Below, piece by piece: positions 52,098 to 54,219 of a stretch of DNA of 54,219 nt (its first letter is position 1; the number at the start of each line of letters is the position of its first letter). Under the pieces are notes generated by a model. That model was not told the DNA's origin. It did no database searches and saw nothing but the letters and a program-made list of their open reading frames with translations. The stretch is from Fodinibacter luteus. Its GTDB lineage: Bacteria > Actinomycetota > Actinomycetes > Actinomycetales > Dermatophilaceae. The stretch spans positions 1 to 54,219 of the forward strand of contig NZ_BAABGM010000019.1 in NCBI RefSeq assembly GCF_039541575.1, written 5' to 3'. The position numbers were made by a program, and so were the translations under genes.

Positions 52098-53687
52098 ATG
52101 ACCAACAATCCTGCACCCGGGTGGCACCCAGATCCGATGCGTCGCTTCCAGCATCGGTACTGGGACGGCAGCCAATGGACCGAGCACGTGAGCACGGGTG
52201 GGTCGCGGTCCATCGACCCGCTTTCCGTGGCGCCCACGGTCTTAGCCGAGGATGCGCGCGAGCAGCCTGGGCCGGCACCTCTGCTCGGCGCCAGTTCGCC
52301 GGACCAAGCACAGCTGACCGACGGCCAGGCAGCGTCAGCTGCCGGAGTTGCTGCGCCCACGCCGAACGTTTCCACGGAGAAGATCACGACGTTCAATGCC
52401 AAGCGGATCGCGACCGAGCTTCAAGCGGAGAACCAGCGGCTCGGTGCGAAGGTGGCTCGCTGCGAGCGTCTGCTGGCCGAAGTGGGTGCGCTCGATATGG
52501 CTGCCCGCGAACTGCGCATCGAGACCCAGCGCCAAGCTGAGGAGGAACTGCGCCATCGGGTTGCTGAGCTGCAAAGGCAGGTGAGTGAGCTCGACCGGCA
52601 GGTCATCGTCAACCGTGACCGTCTCGTTCTTGAGGAGGTTGGGCTCTTCGACTTCGAGCACCCGGCCGAGTCGTCGGCCACTCTCGCAACCGAGCTTGAG
52701 GCGCTCCGGTCGGAAATTCGCCAGGCGAACAAACTGGGATCGGCGATCACGGCGGCCTCGAACTTCACGTTCAACAACTCGCTGTCCAAGGGTCAGACAT
52801 TCGTGAACCAGATGAGCAGGATCATGCTCCGCGCGTACAACGCGGAGGCCGAGAATGCCGTCAAGACTGTCAAGGCGGGCAACCTCGCCTCGGCGCAGAA
52901 GCGTCTGTCGACGGCGCGCGAGCAGATCGCCAAGCAGGGCCGGATGATCGAGCTGTCGGTCACGGACCGCTATCACTGGCTACGACTAAAGGAACTGGAA
53001 CTAGCTGCTCGTCATGAGCAGGCCAAGGCCGCGGAGCGGGAGATGGAGCGTGAGCGGCGGGCCGAGCTGCGTGAACAGCGAGCCCTCGAGGCGGAGATCA
53101 AGCGCGAAAAGGAACGACTGGAGAAGGAACGCGCCCACTATCTGAACTCGATCCAGAGGCTGCGCGAGTCCGGTGACATCGACGGAGCCGAGGCGCTTCA
53201 GGGCGAGCTCGATCGCATCGACGCCGAGATCGCTCAGGCTGACTACCGCGCCGCCAACATCCGGGCTGGGTACGTCTATGTGATCTCCAACATCGGCGCC
53301 TTCGGCGAGGGCGTCGTCAAGATCGGTATGACACGGCGTCTCGAGCCCGAGGACCGGATCCGAGAACTCAGCGACGCATCCGTCCCGTTCAACTTCGACG
53401 TCCACGCGCTCTTTTTCAGCGACGACGCCGTCTCGATCGAAGCGATGCTGCACCGCGAATTTGCCGAACAACGGCTTAACAAGGTGAACCCGCGCCGGGA
53501 GTTCTTTCGCGCCCACCCGCAACAGGTCCTCGATGCGCTCACCGAGCACAAAGTCTCCGTCCTGGAGTTCACCACCCGCGCGGCCGCCGACGACTACCGC
53601 ATGAGTTGGCCCGGCGGATACCCCTCATACAGTGACCGTGAGACGGTCACCGACGCCCGGGAAGAACCCGCCCAGGGCACCGCGTAA
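52098..53687 (+). CDS. DUF2510 / coiled-coil DUF4041 / GIY-YIG (T5orf172) protein
   Basis: This 529-residue protein has three parts. The N-terminal DUF2510 motif (PGWHPDPMRRFQHRYWDG, about 6-30) is followed by a long Glu/Arg-rich coiled coil with DUF4041-like sequence (about 100-385). The C-terminal T5orf172-type GIY-YIG domain (about 390-495) has GYVYVIS, VVKIGMTRR and HREFAEQRLNKVNPRREFF. GIY-YIG domains of this group are putative nucleases from phages and mobile DNA. DUF2510, an actinobacterial motif, is an unusual addition. ATG 52098 has an excellent ribosome site. The stop begins site j. Confidence 0.86.
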   Translation: MTNNPAPGWHPDPMRRFQHRYWDGSQWTEHVSTGGSRSIDPLSVAPTVLAEDAREQPGPAPLLGASSPDQAQLTDGQAASAAGVAAPTPNVSTEKITTFNAKRIATELQAENQRLGAKVARCERLLAEVGALDMAARELRIETQRQAEEELRHRVAELQRQVSELDRQVIVNRDRLVLEEVGLFDFEHPAESSATLATELEALRSEIRQANKLGSAITAASNFTFNNSLSKGQTFVNQMSRIMLRAYNAEAENAVKTVKAGNLASAQKRLSTAREQIAKQGRMIELSVTDRYHWLRLKELELAARHEQAKAAEREMERERRAELREQRALEAEIKREKERLEKERAHYLNSIQRLRESGDIDGAEALQGELDRIDAEIAQADYRAANIRAGYVYVISNIGAFGEGVVKIGMTRRLEPEDRIRELSDASVPFNFDVHALFFSDDAVSIEAMLHREFAEQRLNKVNPRREFFRAHPQQVLDALTEHKVSVLEFTTRAAADDYRMSWPGGYPSYSDRETVTDAREEPAQGTA

Positions 53688-53753
53688 GGACATCCGCAAG
53701 AAACATCAGCCGTCTGCGCTTGCCTCTCGCGCCTCCGTGTTGCGTCTCAGCGC
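53682..53753 (+). repeat. attC-like cassette site j
   Basis: The left arm GCGTAAGGACatcCGCAA (53682-53699) spans the preceding stop TAA. The right arm TTGCGTCTCAGCGC is at 53740-53753. Most bases pair, with one mismatch and a bulge. A further hairpin (CGCCACTG, 4-nt loop, CAGTGGCG) follows at once. This is the last site of the array. Confidence 0.6.
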
Positions 53754-53803
53754 CGCCACTGCACGCAGTGGCGTACGCGAACTCGTGAGGTGGTACGAGC
53801 GGA

Positions 53804-54004
53804 TCAGTGCTGGTCCTGGGCTGTGCGGGGGCTGCCTGCGGCCTCCACGTCCCATTCGGCGACTGCTTCGACGGGCAGATCAACGCGTATCCCCGAGGGG
53901 GTGCGAACGGTGACCCAGCCGGAGGTGCCCGTGTCCACGGACTCGTCGAGTGCGAATACCCCCTCGAATAGGACGTACACCTCTCGGCCGCGTTCAATCT
54001 TCAT
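53804..54004 (-). CDS. Small hypothetical protein
   Basis: A 66-residue acidic protein starts MKIERGREVYVLFEGVFALD, with a predicted small beta-barrel-like body (WVTVRTPSGIRVDLPVEAVAEW) and a short polar tail. No family recognised. ATG 54004 follows a GGGGG stretch at ribosome-site distance; GTG 54013 is the alternative. It is the last gene on the array side. Confidence 0.6.
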   Translation of the reverse strand: MKIERGREVYVLFEGVFALDESVDTGTSGWVTVRTPSGIRVDLPVEAVAEWDVEAAGSPRTAQDQH

Positions 54005-54060
54005 TGCTGACACCCCCGTTCCATCGAAACCCTCTTCGATCGTTCGAGCATAACGGTGCG

Positions 54061-54110
54061 CATCGCGACGGGGCCGGGGAGCGCACCTCGGCTGTGCCCA
54101 AGTCGCGATG
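54061..54110. repeat. 9-bp inverted repeat
   Basis: CATCGCGAC (54061-54069) and GTCGCGATG (54102-54110), with a 32-bp loop, lie upstream of the small minus-strand gene. This could be an operator. Confidence 0.45.
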
Positions 54111-54124
54111 GGGCAGGCTCGGGG

Positions 54125-54160
54125 GCGGCCGGTGCAGCTGTTTGCTGCTGCACCGGCCGC
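54125..54160 (-). terminator. Strong hairpin terminator
   Basis: A perfect 14-bp GC-rich stem (54125-54138 with 54147-54160) with an 8-nt loop lies just downstream of a minus-strand stop codon at 54171. It ends transcription of the partial gene entering from the right. Confidence 0.85.
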
Positions 54161-54180
54161 CTAGGACCTGTTACGAAAGT
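54160..54180 (-). repeat. 21-bp inverted repeat, right copy
   Basis: This is the reverse complement of 42-62 with one mismatch. It includes the stop codon of the partial gene and touches the terminator stem. Confidence 0.7.
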
Positions 54181-54219
54181 CGTCTGAGCCAGTGGTCGAT
54201 GCTCGCGACGTGGACGGTG
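54171..54219 (-). CDS. 3' end of an unidentified gene
   Basis: The minus strand reads TVHVASIDHWLRRLS followed by TAA at 54171-54173, directly before the strong terminator. The position and terminator indicate a real gene running in from the right. Fifteen residues are too few to name it. Confidence 0.5.
   Translation of the reverse strand, partial: TVHVASIDHWLRRLS

Noticed and set aside
30403..53753. Classical integron attC sites
   Set aside because: I looked for GTTRRRY/RYYYAAC boxes at the gene borders and found only scattered single matches (for example near 26930 and 34164), without partners. The repeated boxes are of another sequence.
24866..54000. Prophage
   Set aside because: No capsid, terminase, portal, tail or lysis genes are present. 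The tyrosine recombinase is flanked by cassette-type genes, and the GIY-YIG protein alone is not evidence of a phage.

Overview
The window comes from a very GC-rich actinobacterium, most likely of the Intrasporangiaceae or a close relative. This rests on codon use, the ssd-tadABC locus beside a DUF1998 helicase, mycothiol- and F420-type enzymes, Lsr2 homologues and a BldG-like STAS protein. No rRNA, tRNA or CRISPR array was seen.

1-23.6 kb is ordinary, compact chromosome. A plus-strand tad pilus operon (ssd, tadA, tadB, tadC, a Flp-like pilin and two TadE/G-like pseudopilins) has overlapping start and stop codons and short tandem repeats in its gaps. It is followed by a minus-strand coiled-coil membrane protein, a DUF1998 helicase divergent from a STAS antagonist, and a K+-independent H+-pumping pyrophosphatase ending in a strong terminator. 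Next come a minus-strand molybdenum hydroxylase operon (xdhA-like, xdhB-like, xdhC-like), a methyltransferase, a secreted Asn-Ser-Pro repeat protein, an APH-fold phosphotransferase, and a TetR gene leading into a heterodimeric ABC exporter.

23.6-30.4 kb is accessory DNA, visibly less GC-rich at first. It holds a 3-TM membrane protein coupled to a TPR / TIR-like / TPR protein (a candidate conflict module), an alpha/beta hydrolase, an Lsr2 remnant broken by two stop codons, an intact Lsr2-like gene, and a DUF1810 gene with an in-frame TAG.

30.4-53.8 kb is a mosaic of unrelated one- to three-gene units on both strands: DNA ligase, CMD protein, acetyltransferase, dodecin, methyltransferases, thioesterase, ASCH protein, secreted esterase, glycosyltransferase, tyrosine recombinase with a toxin-antitoxin pair, MarR/DsbA/mycothiol enzyme, F420-type reductase, nitrilase, lipoprotein and a GIY-YIG protein. 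Between the units recurs a short motif close to TGCGTCTCAGCGCCGC. It is always in the same orientation, whatever the direction of the neighbouring genes. At several copies a matching, bulged inverted arm lies 30-140 bp upstream, often on the stop codon of the preceding gene, and the two arms partly covary. This is the architecture of integron attC sites, but the boxes are not the classical GTTRRRY/RYYYAAC. The stretch therefore reads as an integron-like cassette array with unfamiliar recombination sites. No IntI homologue was recognised beside it; the one tyrosine recombinase seen lies inside a cassette. Two insertion sequences (IS5-type with TA duplication, IS256-type with an exact 8-bp duplication) have landed in the array.

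The last 200 bp hold a strong hairpin terminator, the 3' end of an unidentified minus-strand gene, and a 21-bp sequence that is the near-exact inverse of one at 42-62.
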